A stretch of 64,000 nucleotides of DNA from an uncultured Sphingomonadaceae bacterium (GCA_947494305.1 CANLUL010000002.1:491727-555726), one strand, 5' to 3'; shown: positions 8,517 through 17,637, counted from the stretch's first letter. Notes: a model not told the origin generated them from the letters alone. A program made the numbers and translations.

Positions 8517-9029
8517 TTACATTTTTCGATATAGCGGATGTTTGGAATCAGCGCCTTCAAGCATATTCAATGTAAAGCCGCTATCCAGCATCTCTTGGCA
8601 TCCATCATCAAACGCCGTGCGCCATTCCAACAGATAGGCGCGTTTGGAAATTCGCCATTCACCGTCGCGCTTTTCAAACTCGTCGAGATATCGGCCACCG
8701 ATCAAGCTGCCTTTTGGTCCTTCGCCGTTGCGATCGGCGATGCTCGCGGTCAAGCCATAGGTTTCTGCGCTTGCTTTCGTCTCGGAATGGATCGTGATTT
8801 GCGTGCCCGCACCACCATGCCAGCGCCGCTGAGTTCCGCGTTCAACTTCGATGACCACATCGACAAAATCTTCGGCTTTGCCCCGGAAGAATCCATAGTC
8901 GATATCGGCGTCGGGCCAATAGACCGTGCGGTGGGATTCGGCATCAATCCAGTCCAGTGTCCGGGCATATCGGAGCAAGACTTCTTCGATGGCTTTTTTG
9001 TCGAGCAGTTCCTGTAGCGCCTTGTCCAT
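8517..9029 (-). CDS. SnoaL-like / NTF2-like fold protein
   Basis: 170 residues from ATG 9029. This start is preferred because AGGAA lies 7 bases before it; ATG codons at 9053 and 9035 lie inside the upstream gene with no good spacing. The pattern (helical start IEEVLLRYARTLDW, then GTQITIH, RYLDEFEKRDGEWRISKR) is that of the SnoaL_4 / nuclear transport factor 2 family, which contains steroid isomerases, dehydratases and ring-hydroxylating dioxygenase small-subunit-like folds. Proteins of this kind accompany aromatic or steroid catabolic genes in sphingomonads. It follows the ABM-domain gene almost directly, and both follow a P450 gene on the same strand. Confidence 0.8.
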   Translation of the reverse strand: MDKALQELLDKKAIEEVLLRYARTLDWIDAESHRTVYWPDADIDYGFFRGKAEDFVDVVIEVERGTQRRWHGGAGTQITIHSETKASAETYGLTASIADRNGEGPKGSLIGGRYLDEFEKRDGEWRISKRAYLLEWRTAFDDGCQEMLDSGFTLNMLEGADSKHPLYRKM

Positions 9030-9031
9030 TT

Positions 9032-9433
9032 TCATTTCCTGTTGGTCCACCATCCCGCCATATCGAGAGGAAATCGCTCTTGCGCGATCATCAAATTTTC
9101 GTCGGCATTCCCTGGAAGTGCGGGGTCTGTTGTGGGTTCCAATCCCCCGCCGGCACCCTCGACCGGATCGACATATTCCAATCGGATATCCGCCAGCACA
9201 TCAGCAAAATCATGGCCTTCGTGATGATCGGACATTTGGTGCCGGTAAAATGCCCATTTGTCATCGAAGGAAAGCAGGCAATAATAGAAGTTATCTTCCT
9301 GGCCTTTCCAGTACTCATAGCGTTTTACACCGGTTTCAGTGGCGAACGTCTGTTCCACCATATCCGCCATGATGGTTTCCCACTTTTCCGATTTTCCGGG
9401 TTTGATCTTTATATGGGCAAGCAGGGTTGTCAT
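9032..9433 (-). CDS. Antibiotic biosynthesis monooxygenase (ABM) domain protein
   Basis: 133 residues. The first 95 residues match the dimeric alpha-beta barrel ABM fold (LLAHIKIKPGKSEKW, then GVKRYEYWKGQEDNFYYCLLSFDDKWAF). ABM proteins include cofactor-free monooxygenases and many uncharacterised accessory proteins. The C-terminal 35 residues (PTTDPALPG onward) form an extension not typical of the minimal 95-residue fold. It lies 9 bases after the P450 stop and just before the SnoaL-like gene, so the three are a likely operon. No active-site assignment is possible. Confidence 0.75.
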   Translation of the reverse strand: MTTLLAHIKIKPGKSEKWETIMADMVEQTFATETGVKRYEYWKGQEDNFYYCLLSFDDKWAFYRHQMSDHHEGHDFADVLADIRLEYVDPVEGAGGGLEPTTDPALPGNADENLMIAQERFPLDMAGWWTNRK

Positions 9434-9442
9434 TATTCTCTC

Positions 9443-10726
9443 CTAAGCCGGGGTGAATGTCAGGTTGAGTTTGTTCGTGCCCAGCATGATTCCGGGTTGG
9501 TGCAGGAAATCATTGCCTTCACCATATTGGATGTCATCCAGGAGATCGAGCAGCCGGTTCCATGCGATGGTTTGTTCCAGCCGGGAAAGGCCCGCCCCTG
9601 GGCAGACGCGCGGACCGGCGGAAAAAGCAAGGTGCCGGGTTGCTGCCTTTCGGTCCAGTTTTAAGGCCTTGGGTTCTTCAAACGCATCGGGATCGACATT
9701 GGCCGCACCATATCGCAAATGGAGAGACGAACCGGCGGGTATGTTCACGCCCTGAAACACTTCATCTTTCGAAGTTATGCGTGTCGACAAGCCTTGCGTT
9801 GGTGAACGTAGTCGCATGCCTTCCTCGATAAAGGTGCGCAACAGACTTCGGTCTGCTTTGAGTTTTTGAAACAATCCAGAACGTTCGCATATCAGTTGCG
9901 CTTGTTCTGCTATGGCATATTGTGTGGTCTCAAGTCCGCCAATCACCATGGCATAAACGACTCCGTTTATCTCTTCGTCAGTCAGCTTGCGATCAAGCGC
10001 TTGATAGTGAACCTGGGTCAGAAAGCTGATCATGTCATCCTGAGGATCGGCGCGTTTTTCTTTTACCTTTTCGCGCACATAGTCAGAGAAACCATCGAGC
10101 AAGCGAAACTTCTCTTTCGTCTGTTCTTCGGTCAACTTGTTGTTGTGCCCGCAGCCATGGACATAAGACATGACCTGCGCATTGCCCCAGATTTCAAGTT
10201 GTGCAACATCCTCCAAAGGAAAGCCCAAAACCGAGGCCATGGTGCGTTGCGGTAGCGGACGAGCAAACTGTTTTACAAAATCGACGCGCTTATCGCCGAT
10301 CCACTGATCGATAAGATGATCAACATGGCCGGTTATCATGGCTTCATGCCTACTGGCTCCGGGGCCGACCCAGGGATCGGTCAGTTCCTGCCGATGCGCG
10401 CGCCATAGTTCGGGGGTGGGCCGAAGGGAGCAGATGGAAATGATCATGGCATCCAGATCAGGCATTTCCTGCGGCAGTTTCCCTTCCGCTTCTATCTGTT
10501 TGACCAAAAGGGATAATGTTGGGGGAAAGCGATCCCAATCCTTTACCACGCGCGAGATATCTTCGTGCTTTGTGAGAATATACGCGTCTTTATCGGGCGT
10601 CAGACCCTGTCCGGCAATACGAAATACCGGCGCCTGCGCATGCAGAATATCATAAGCTTCGTACCAGTGCTCCGCGGCGCCAGTTCCGAAAAGATCGACA
10701 TCGTCAAGAGAAGCGGGACAGTCCAT
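9443..10726 (-). CDS. Cytochrome P450
   Basis: Soluble bacterial class I P450, 427 residues, haem-thiolate monooxygenase. Visible: I-helix VIGGLETTQYA (the oxygen-activating acid/Thr pair is E-T-T), K-helix EEGMRLR (ExxR), and the haem loop FSAGPRVCPGAG with the Cys ligand. It needs a ferredoxin and ferredoxin reductase, neither of which is encoded in this window. First gene of the minus-strand set P450-ABM-SnoaL. It diverges from the carboxymuconolactone-decarboxylase-like gene at 10859, leaving about 130 bases as a shared promoter region. Substrate unknown; the neighbourhood suggests terpenoid, steroid or aromatic oxidation (inference). Confidence 0.9.
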   Translation of the reverse strand: MDCPASLDDVDLFGTGAAEHWYEAYDILHAQAPVFRIAGQGLTPDKDAYILTKHEDISRVVKDWDRFPPTLSLLVKQIEAEGKLPQEMPDLDAMIISICSLRPTPELWRAHRQELTDPWVGPGASRHEAMITGHVDHLIDQWIGDKRVDFVKQFARPLPQRTMASVLGFPLEDVAQLEIWGNAQVMSYVHGCGHNNKLTEEQTKEKFRLLDGFSDYVREKVKEKRADPQDDMISFLTQVHYQALDRKLTDEEINGVVYAMVIGGLETTQYAIAEQAQLICERSGLFQKLKADRSLLRTFIEEGMRLRSPTQGLSTRITSKDEVFQGVNIPAGSSLHLRYGAANVDPDAFEEPKALKLDRKAATRHLAFSAGPRVCPGAGLSRLEQTIAWNRLLDLLDDIQYGEGNDFLHQPGIMLGTNKLNLTFTPA

Positions 10727-10858
10727 GGGACCAAGCGCGTGATTGGGTGATTTTTCCAGACCGGCCTCTCCTCAGAATCTTGATCAAAACGTCAGTTCCT
10801 TGCTTCTCAAATAGCCCTATCTTGACTGTCAGAGCTATTGGTAGATTGGAGAGGGCCT

Positions 10859-11446
10859 ATGAGCCGGTTAGAAAAAATTGCACCAGAAGATTGGGATCCG
10901 AGACTGAAGGCTGCGATACAACCCGAAAATCTGTCGGACCTCGAACAGGGACTAAGTCGGTATTTTGCACATTGTCCTGACCAGGCATTGGGATTGATGC
11001 AATTCGGTGGTGCCCTCAAAATGAATCGCCAGCTCTCTGACCGGCTGGTTGAGCTGGTGCGATTGCGCATCGCTTTTTTTAATCAATGCCGCAGCTGTAT
11101 GGCGATCCGCTATAGTGACGCAGTCGAAGATGGCGTCGATGAAGGTGCGGTCTGTTCGCTCGAAAAACCCCAGGAAGCTGACAATCTGAGCGACGCGGAA
11201 AAAGTCGCTATCCGTTTCGGTGAGTTGATGGCGACGGACCATCTGGCCATAGATGATGCGATCTATGAAGAACTGCGCAAGCATTTCAACGAAGCACAGA
11301 TTGTTGAGCTCGGCATGACATGTGCCTTTTTTGTCGGCTTTGGCAGGCTGGCTGCCACCTGGCACATGGTGGAAGAATTGCCTGAAGCGTTTCAGTCGGC
11401 GGAAACCATTGCCCCATGGGGCGAAGAGAAAATTCAGGTTCGTTGA
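10859..11446 (+). CDS. Carboxymuconolactone decarboxylase / AhpD-like family protein
   Basis: 195 residues from ATG 10859, with GGAGAGG at 10847-10853 as ribosome binding site; an in-frame start at 10838 lacks one. The core RLVELVRLRIAFFNQCRSCM holds the AhpD-type CxxC (Cys77, Cys80), but the His that normally follows in CxxCxxxH is Arg, so peroxidase chemistry through the classical triad looks altered. The second half (ADNLSDAEKVAIRFGELMATD) is the second helical part of the fold. It lies 11 bases before the next P450 gene, so they are cotranscribed. The role may be thiol-based reduction or decarboxylation of a P450 pathway intermediate; this is inference. Confidence 0.83.
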   Translation: MSRLEKIAPEDWDPRLKAAIQPENLSDLEQGLSRYFAHCPDQALGLMQFGGALKMNRQLSDRLVELVRLRIAFFNQCRSCMAIRYSDAVEDGVDEGAVCSLEKPQEADNLSDAEKVAIRFGELMATDHLAIDDAIYEELRKHFNEAQIVELGMTCAFFVGFGRLAATWHMVEELPEAFQSAETIAPWGEEKIQVR

Positions 11447-11457
11447 AGGAAGAGAAT

Positions 11458-12732
11458 ATGACCAGCGATAGCGAGCTAGACGTCAATCTTTTTGATGTGG
11501 AAACACAGCAATGCCCATATGATGCCTATAAAAAACTCCGGGATGACGCCCCTGTCTACAAACAACCCGGCACCGATATCTATATCGTCACCCGCTATGA
11601 AGATGTTCGTACAGTCTTGACCGATCCCATTCGGTTCCCAAGTGCGCCGGATCCCGATTCAAAGTTGAAAATGAAATCGGCAAATCAGGACCGGCAACTA
11701 AAGGTCCAACAGCGATTCCAGGAAAATGGTTGGATTCCAGAACCGACATTGGCCAGCCGGGACGACCCCAATCACAAACAGATGCGTGCGATGTTCAATG
11801 AGGCTTTCAAGCCAAGCCGGATCAAGGAGATTGATCCTCTGGTCGAGAATCTGGCTTATGACTTAATCGACGAGTTTATCGAAGATGGCCGTTGTGAGTG
11901 GGTGAAGCAGTTTGCGGTTCCACTGCCGCTGTTCATTATCGGCGAGCAAATGGGTGCCAAACGGGATGATATGTGGAAGATCAAGCGCTGGACCGATGCC
12001 TTTTTCCAACGCATCTCGATGATGCTGCCTGAAGAGCTGGAAATGGAGATGGTCGATCGCGAGATCGAAGCGCAGCACTATTTTCAACCGATATTCGAAC
12101 GGTTGCGCGCAAATCCGGATGCCTCTCTGATCAGCGTATTGGTAAACCGTGTTATCGAAGGTTGGGGACGGCCTTTGAACGACAATGAGCTGCATGCGGA
12201 GATGATGGCGGATACATTTGTCGGCGGTAGTGAGACAACCACAAATGCATTGGCCGCTGGTATGAAGCTCTTGATCGAGAACAAGGACGTCTGGCTGAAG
12301 CTGAAAAATGATCCTCACCAATATATGAAGACATTTGTCGAAGAAGTGGTGCGTTTGGAATCACCCGTACAAAGCCTCATGCGTTTTGCCGGTAAGGATG
12401 CAGTGGTTGGTGAAACTGAAATCCCGGAAGGGGCTCTCATAAACGTGCGCTACGCTGCTGCTAATCGGGATGAGCGGATGTTTGAATGCCCGGAGCAAAT
12501 CGACCTGGATCGCAAAAAAGCCGGGGCGCATATGGGGTTTGGATCAGGGATTCATCATTGTCTGGGGGCGCCCCTGGCACGGCGAGAATTAACCTGGGGT
12601 TTCACGGCGATCGTCGATCGTTTTGAAGATATGTGGTTTGCCGAAGGAAAGAATGATTTTGAATATCACCCGCACTTCCTTTTGCGCAGCCTAAAGGAAC
12701 TGCACATAGAGTTTCAGCCCAAAGCTCCATAA
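11458..12732 (+). CDS. Cytochrome P450
   Basis: 424 residues from ATG 11458, with GAAGGAAGAG just upstream. I-helix TFVGGSETTTNALA, K-helix EEVVRLESP (ExxR), haem loop FGSGIHHCLGAPLARRE with the Cys ligand. It is a different subfamily from the P450 at 9443-10726: the haem loop has HHCLG instead of RVCPG and the N-termini do not align well. Cotranscribed with the AhpD-like gene. No redox partner genes nearby. The substrate cannot be predicted; two P450s side by side suggest successive oxidations of one scaffold (inference). Confidence 0.9.
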   Translation: MTSDSELDVNLFDVETQQCPYDAYKKLRDDAPVYKQPGTDIYIVTRYEDVRTVLTDPIRFPSAPDPDSKLKMKSANQDRQLKVQQRFQENGWIPEPTLASRDDPNHKQMRAMFNEAFKPSRIKEIDPLVENLAYDLIDEFIEDGRCEWVKQFAVPLPLFIIGEQMGAKRDDMWKIKRWTDAFFQRISMMLPEELEMEMVDREIEAQHYFQPIFERLRANPDASLISVLVNRVIEGWGRPLNDNELHAEMMADTFVGGSETTTNALAAGMKLLIENKDVWLKLKNDPHQYMKTFVEEVVRLESPVQSLMRFAGKDAVVGETEIPEGALINVRYAAANRDERMFECPEQIDLDRKKAGAHMGFGSGIHHCLGAPLARRELTWGFTAIVDRFEDMWFAEGKNDFEYHPHFLLRSLKELHIEFQPKAP

Positions 12733-12747
12733 TCGGTTGGTTGGAAA

Positions 12748-13566
12748 TCATTTCTCTGCCACGATAATTGAATATTGCAGGATTGACCGTGAATAGGCCC
12801 AGTTTAGGAATGTCGCAGTGATCCGATATTTTATTCCGCTTAACAAAGATAGTTGCACTCCCTTTTGCGCCTCTACCCAATCTGCAAAACCCGCCATCAC
12901 CGGTTGACTGATATCTTGAAACTGAATGCGTTGAAATCCAATGGCTTCCAAGTCACTTCTATATGCGATTTGGTCGACCATATTAGCTTTGGGGATGCGG
13001 GATAGCTTGAGCATTATCGACAACAGAATACGGTGAATCAGTTTTGTCGGTTCGCTATCCACCAAAATAAAATCAGTCAGCGCTAGCTTGCCTCCCTTTT
13101 TAAGGCGAGAGCTCGCTGTATCGAAAAAATCTACCCGGCTGGGAAAATGATACACGCAATCCAGTGCGATAACATGTGTGATCTGGCGATCGCTGATCAC
13201 CTCGGCCCATTTGTTTCTGTCTTTGATGTCAGCTGTGAAGATATTGTCGGATTTTTCGCAATGTTTAGTCTTTTGCAATAGTGACTTGGCCCGTTGCGTT
13301 TGGCTGCTCGAAATATTGACGCCGCAGACATCGCGCACGCAAAAATGATCAAGCCAAAGGATTAGCTGGTCACCACAACCAAATCCGGCGTCAAATATTT
13401 CAGACTTTGAGTTCAGTTCCGCTGCTTCACCCAAATGCGCGGCCAGAGTTCGGCACGCATCTGAATAACTATCCTCTCTAGCCGCCCAATAGCCCAAGTT
13501 GCCCCATGATTGTCCGCTGCTGTTAAGTGCCAGCTCGGCAAGGTCATGAAATTCTCTTGATGCCAT
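12748..13566 (-). CDS. Class I SAM-dependent methyltransferase
   Basis: 272 residues from ATG 13566. Longer in-frame starts up to 13686 exist but would overlap the upstream gene by over 100 bases; none has a clear ribosome binding site, so the start is moderately uncertain. Motif I is DAGFGCGDQ, followed by GVNISSSQ (motif Post I) and IALDCVYHF (motif II/III), which is the small-molecule methyltransferase pattern seen in sterol, tocopherol and fatty-acid methyltransferases. The opening WGNLGYW stretch is common in that group. It is the last gene of a coupled set with an FAD oxidoreductase and an acyl-CoA thioesterase-like gene, suggesting modification of a lipid or polyketide-like acyl product (inference). 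Confidence 0.78.
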   Translation of the reverse strand: MASREFHDLAELALNSSGQSWGNLGYWAAREDSYSDACRTLAAHLGEAAELNSKSEIFDAGFGCGDQLILWLDHFCVRDVCGVNISSSQTQRAKSLLQKTKHCEKSDNIFTADIKDRNKWAEVISDRQITHVIALDCVYHFPSRVDFFDTASSRLKKGGKLALTDFILVDSEPTKLIHRILLSIMLKLSRIPKANMVDQIAYRSDLEAIGFQRIQFQDISQPVMAGFADWVEAQKGVQLSLLSGIKYRITATFLNWAYSRSILQYSIIVAEK

Positions 13567-13574
13567 CCTGCTGG

Positions 13575-14873
13575 TTAGGTTGGAGATTGCCACGGGACAG
13601 TCACACCCAATTCTTCCGCCACGGAAATTGCCGAGTCTACCGCCGCTTCTAGTAACGGAATTTTCTCCGTCATATACGAACCGCAAAGCCAGAGCTGATT
13701 GTCGGGTCTTTGATTTTGATCGCGCAGTTCGGCAACCGCCGCCCGACTTTCCAAGGTGACAGCGGGACGTGTGAAATTAACCCGGGCCAGCTCTCGATTG
13801 GGTGAAATTTTCCGCATCGGATTCCAGGTTTGAAAGACACTCTGCTGTCCTGATAGCCTGGCAATGGCTTTGGTCAGATCGACGGAAACTTCTGCGCGTT
13901 CGCTTTGAATGGGAACATGATAGGTAACCGGTGATAATTCTACCTTCGACTTTGGAAGGATATCCTTGTCGGTATGCACGCTCATCGTGGATGATTCGAC
14001 CGGAACTTTCAAAAGCTCATCTTTCCGATCATCAAATCCAAAAAGCATTGCAGCTGCTTGCTGTGCCTGCGTGGCTATGATGACATGCTGATAGGCTTCC
14101 TCTTGGCCGTCTTGAGTATTCACAATTAGATGGGAACCATTCGCTGAAATCTTGGTAACCCTTGCGTTGGTCAGCAGCTTTACCCCATGCAACAGCCTGG
14201 GGACGATATCATCCACCCCCTTCGCCGCACTGGTGATTCCCAATTTATGAACACCGCAAGTGAGATATTCCAACACAATGTCGGCGGGATAGTTTTTAAC
14301 TGTTTGATAGTCGCAGGTGCAGGTGACCGAAAGCATTGGCAAAAGAACTGTGTTGGTAAATTCTGCACCAGCGCTTGTCTGCTCCAGATATTGACCAAAA
14401 TTGATGACCGCGAGAGTTTCGGGTTGCCCAACATCACGTTCAGCGCGAACAAAAAACCGTCGGCTCTGTAGTGCTATTTTCCACGCATCGCCGTTAAGAA
14501 GGCTTTTGCCTTTTAGATATGAAAATGAAATTGGGCCCAGTTCCGCATTTCCATAATGCAAAATCATATCGCCATTTTCATCGGCAAAGGCCCCGGCATG
14601 ATCGCTGGATAGCATTTCTACACCGATATGATCGTAGAGCGCCGTTAGATTCTGATAATAGCCGGGAGAGAAAATACGAAGCGGGATATCGATGCGACTC
14701 TCTATACCGTTGCTGACATAGTCGACCACATGGGCGCCCATGCCTGCTCGCGATTGGCTTTCGTAGACGGTAACGCTATATTTTGATTTGGCGAGATAGG
14801 CCGACGTTAGACCTGCCAATCCGGTTCCGATGACCGCCAGTCTGGGTTTGTTATCGTCGGAGTTCAAGCTCAT
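13575..14873 (-). CDS. FAD-dependent amine oxidase / desaturase-like oxidoreductase
   Basis: 432 residues. N-terminal dinucleotide-binding motif LAVIGTGLAGLTSAYL near residue 12, acidic end of beta-2 (VTVYESQSRAGMGAHV), and a C-terminal FAD motif (QLWLCGSYM then LLEAAVDSAI). It fits the predicted NAD/FAD-binding group (COG2907-like) that in many bacteria lies beside cyclopropane-fatty-acid-synthase-type methyltransferases. Here too a methyltransferase follows. Its ATG shares one base with the thioesterase stop (TGATG), so translation is coupled. Function probably redox modification of a lipid, not proven. Confidence 0.8.
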   Translation of the reverse strand: MSLNSDDNKPRLAVIGTGLAGLTSAYLAKSKYSVTVYESQSRAGMGAHVVDYVSNGIESRIDIPLRIFSPGYYQNLTALYDHIGVEMLSSDHAGAFADENGDMILHYGNAELGPISFSYLKGKSLLNGDAWKIALQSRRFFVRAERDVGQPETLAVINFGQYLEQTSAGAEFTNTVLLPMLSVTCTCDYQTVKNYPADIVLEYLTCGVHKLGITSAAKGVDDIVPRLLHGVKLLTNARVTKISANGSHLIVNTQDGQEEAYQHVIIATQAQQAAAMLFGFDDRKDELLKVPVESSTMSVHTDKDILPKSKVELSPVTYHVPIQSERAEVSVDLTKAIARLSGQQSVFQTWNPMRKISPNRELARVNFTRPAVTLESRAAVAELRDQNQRPDNQLWLCGSYMTEKIPLLEAAVDSAISVAEELGVTVPWQSPT

Positions 14874-15670
14874 CAGGCGTAGTAGGCTACGCTCTGCATG
14901 GCAGTGGCCATTAGCTCCTGTTTGCTATTCCAAATGCCCATAAACTGGCTGCTTGCGCCGTGATCCGCGTGATGTGTATGGGAGTCGATCAACCACCACC
15001 CGTCATCGGTGGTTATGTCTTCGGCAATGATATTCATTTGCCAGTTCATCGAACTGACCATCGCATTTTTATCCAGCAAGCCCATGACCGAGGGCGGTAG
15101 ACTGTCACACATTGCGATAATTTCGGCGACTGGATCTAGATCGTCTCTCAATTTTAAGCGCATCCAGCGGGTTAATCGATTGGTTTTGGTGCTGGTATCG
15201 ATCCGTTTCCCGACATATTCCATGTTGGACGTAAAAAACTGTGGTGGTCCGCTGTGTAATTCTTCACCCTGTGGTAGCGGTGGCATATCTGGTTTGTCCA
15301 TATCCAATGTCGTTACGGCGGTTTCCCGTTGTTTCGCGAAAATGAAATTGCAATGCAGCCCCAGTCCTTTTTCAGCGAATAGGTCCGATTGCACAAATGC
15401 AGTGCTCTTGCCGCGACGGAGCATTTTTGTTTCAGCGGTCAATTCACCAAATAACGGCCCGGTGAAGGCGATTTGGGCAGATCGCAACGAAGGTAGCTCA
15501 TCTTCTATGTGGCTGGCAGCATGATAGGCCAATGCCGCTGACACACCGCCAAAAGCAGTCCTTCCCTGGGTCCAGCTTTGCGGCAGGGACACTTTATTAT
15601 CGGGGCCTCCACTGCCAATCTGGTTGAGTAGAGCGGAAAGAGCGACGGGTTGATGTTCTGTTTCGGTCAT
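14873..15670 (-). CDS. Acyl-CoA thioesterase-like (double hotdog) protein
   Basis: 265 residues with the TesB/YciA-type double hotdog pattern: WTQGRTAFGGVSAALAYHA is the first hotdog helix region and WWLIDSHTHHADHGASSQ the second-half active region. Family members hydrolyse medium or long acyl-CoA thioesters; many are annotated only as thioesterase family. First gene of the thioesterase - FAD oxidoreductase - methyltransferase set, overlapping the second by TGATG. Divergent from ihfA with about 145 bases between, enough for two promoters. Confidence 0.78.
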   Translation of the reverse strand: MTETEHQPVALSALLNQIGSGGPDNKVSLPQSWTQGRTAFGGVSAALAYHAASHIEDELPSLRSAQIAFTGPLFGELTAETKMLRRGKSTAFVQSDLFAEKGLGLHCNFIFAKQRETAVTTLDMDKPDMPPLPQGEELHSGPPQFFTSNMEYVGKRIDTSTKTNRLTRWMRLKLRDDLDPVAEIIAMCDSLPPSVMGLLDKNAMVSSMNWQMNIIAEDITTDDGWWLIDSHTHHADHGASSQFMGIWNSKQELMATAMQSVAYYA

Positions 15671-15815
15671 TAAATTCGGTTAACCTGCCAATTGCCTGAA
15701 ATCTACAGGTAAGTTTCCAAAAGTTTGATGATCGGTAGGACGTTAACATTTACAAGAGCATCGATATCGCCTATGCCTTTGCCACTAATTCAATCTCTTA
15801 GATGGAGATGTTGTG

Positions 15816-16115
15816 ATGAGCTATTCAAACACCCTAACCCGCGCCGATCTGGCCGATACTATGAACCGACAGGTTGGTCTGTCTCGTGCCGATAGCGCAG
15901 TCATGGTGGAATCCATTTTAGATCATATGATTGAAGCGCTGGTTGATGGTGACAATGTTAAAATTTCCGGCTTTGGCACTTTTGTTTTGCGTGACAAAGG
16001 CGAACGTACGGGACGCAATCCAAAGACGGGTGTTGAGGTTCCGATTGCACCGCGCCGAGTTCTGACTTTTCGCGCCAGTCAAACCATGCGCGATCGGATT
16101 ATTGCTGCCGGTTAG
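15816..16115 (+). CDS. ihfA: Integration host factor subunit alpha
   Basis: 99-residue HU/IHF-family DNA-bending protein. KISGFGTF and [20 protein letters not shown] are the beta-arm signature; the Pro at the tip of the arm (PRRV) intercalates at DNA kinks in this family. It partners with IHF-beta encoded elsewhere. GGAG at 15804-15807 gives 8-base spacing to ATG 15816; a GTG three bases earlier is the alternative start. It is followed 25 bases later by a MerR-type regulator, an arrangement common in alphaproteobacteria. Confidence 0.93.
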   Translation: MSYSNTLTRADLADTMNRQVGLSRADSAVMVESILDHMIEALVDGDNVKISGFGTFVLRDKGERTGRNPKTGVEVPIAPRRVLTFRASQTMRDRIIAAG

Positions 16116-16140
16116 TTAATCGCGGCAGGGGAGTTGAGTA

Positions 16141-16539
16141 ATGAAAGACCGTGGTGCGTTTCGGACAATTGGGGAATTGTCTAAGGAACTCAAAATAAAA
16201 CCACATATCCTGCGCTATTGGGAGGAGCAGTTTGCTATGCTCCAGCCGTTAAAGCGTGCCGGTGCTAGACGCCACTATCGTCCTGAAGACGTCGAAATGG
16301 TCAACACCATAAATCGACTGCTCAACGAAGAAGGCTATACGATCAAAGGCGCACGAAAATATCTGACCTCTCGCAAGGGTAAGCCAGTAACTGAACATCA
16401 CGTCGACACACCGGCGGCAGGAGTAGCGGTGCAATCCGCTTTGCCGCTAGGTAACAGCCAGAATGAAGATAACAGCTTGATTGTGGAAGAGTTGAGGTCG
16501 ATCCGAAATCGCCTATCACGCGCGCTGAGCGAGGCCTGA
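16141..16539 (+). CDS. MerR family transcriptional regulator
   Basis: 132 residues. N-terminal winged helix of the MerR type (RTIGELSKELKIKPHILRYWEEQF, residues 8-31, longer than the signature helix alone) with LQPLKRAGARRHYRPEDVE as wing. The usual long dimerisation coiled coil is short and followed by a variable tail ending in IRNRLSRALSEA, so this is the small MerR type found right after ihfA in many alphaproteobacteria. No metal-binding Cys is present, so it is not a metal sensor. Cotranscription with ihfA is likely; its targets are not known to me. Confidence 0.88.
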   Translation: MKDRGAFRTIGELSKELKIKPHILRYWEEQFAMLQPLKRAGARRHYRPEDVEMVNTINRLLNEEGYTIKGARKYLTSRKGKPVTEHHVDTPAAGVAVQSALPLGNSQNEDNSLIVEELRSIRNRLSRALSEA

Positions 16540-16581
16540 TAATTTCCTAGTGCGGTTGGTTCAGATCAAAAGTGCCTCGTT

Positions 16582-17637
16582 ATGATTGGCACTAGAAACA
16601 GGCTTTGGTCATTATTGAAACGGTCGATTGTAATTGTGGCTGTGCCGCTGTTGCTGTTTCTTCTTTTTGCTTTGAAGTGGGCAAACACTCCGGAGAAGTT
16701 TGATTCGAGTTTCGTCGACCCGGCTATTGTCTATCTGAATAAGGATTCGTGGGCTGCCGTCCAATTTCGACAAGCAAATTTTGAGTTTGAAGGCCGAACC
16801 CTAAACTATATTGAAGCAGGCAAGGGGGAGACGATCCTGTTCCTGCATGGATTTCCATCCTATTGGTTTTCGCTATCGCCGCAGATGCGCGCGTTTAAAG
16901 ACGACTATCATGTCGTCGCTATTGACGGACTGGGCGCCGGTTCATCCGATGCCCCGCTCGATGTCAGTGAATATACACTCGAGAAGATGGCGACCCATGT
17001 TGCTGCTTTGCTAGATCATCTGGGTGCTGAAAAAGCACATTTTGTTGGGCATGATTGGGGCTCCGCCTTTGCATTTGGGTTGGCGCAGCGGTTCCCGGAA
17101 CGCGTGTTGACCGTAACCGGAATGAGCGCGCCTCCCATGAACGCGGTTCTTGATGCTTTAGAAGAAGATCGTGAGGCAAGGGAAATCGCAGGTTATGTTG
17201 AGAAACTAAAACAGGCCAACCCTCTGCTGATAATGGCACTGGGTGCTGACAAACAGGTTTGCCAGGGTGCGTACGAGCCGTTGGTTGCCAAGAAGTTTCT
17301 GAACAAAACAGAAGGTAAGCTATTTTGTGATGCAACCGGAAATGCCAAGCGCATCGATGCGCACATAAACTGGTATCGGGCAAACATCCCATCACCTGAT
17401 GATATTGAAGACAGCGACTATTGGCCGTCAAAGACTGCCCGCATTGTCGCACCGGCACTTTTGATATGGGGCAAAGATGATCGTGTGTTTGCGCCAAAAT
17501 ATGTAGCGAAAATCGAAAAACTGTCCGACCATCTTAAAAAGCTCCCGCTGGAAGGGGTTGATCATTGGCCGCATATCGAACGGCAGCAGCAAGTTACCGA
17601 AGCAATTCGCCAGCATATCGCCGGCAATGGTAGCTAA
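16582..17637 (+). CDS. Alpha/beta hydrolase, epoxide hydrolase / haloalkane dehalogenase-like
   Basis: 351 residues with an N-terminal membrane anchor (about 15-31, IVIVAVPLLLFLLFAL). The hydrolase core has the oxyanion stretch LHGFPSYW (88-95), the nucleophile elbow VGHDWGS with Asp158, acid-loop WGKDDRVF and the catalytic His in VDHWPH. An Asp nucleophile rather than Ser indicates the epoxide hydrolase / dehalogenase branch, with a cap domain around residues 175-270. The membrane anchor places the enzyme at the inner membrane, probably periplasm-facing. The stop overlaps the opposite-strand phosphatase stop by four bases (CTAA). Confidence 0.84.
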   Translation: MIGTRNRLWSLLKRSIVIVAVPLLLFLLFALKWANTPEKFDSSFVDPAIVYLNKDSWAAVQFRQANFEFEGRTLNYIEAGKGETILFLHGFPSYWFSLSPQMRAFKDDYHVVAIDGLGAGSSDAPLDVSEYTLEKMATHVAALLDHLGAEKAHFVGHDWGSAFAFGLAQRFPERVLTVTGMSAPPMNAVLDALEEDREAREIAGYVEKLKQANPLLIMALGADKQVCQGAYEPLVAKKFLNKTEGKLFCDATGNAKRIDAHINWYRANIPSPDDIEDSDYWPSKTARIVAPALLIWGKDDRVFAPKYVAKIEKLSDHLKKLPLEGVDHWPHIERQQQVTEAIRQHIAGNGS

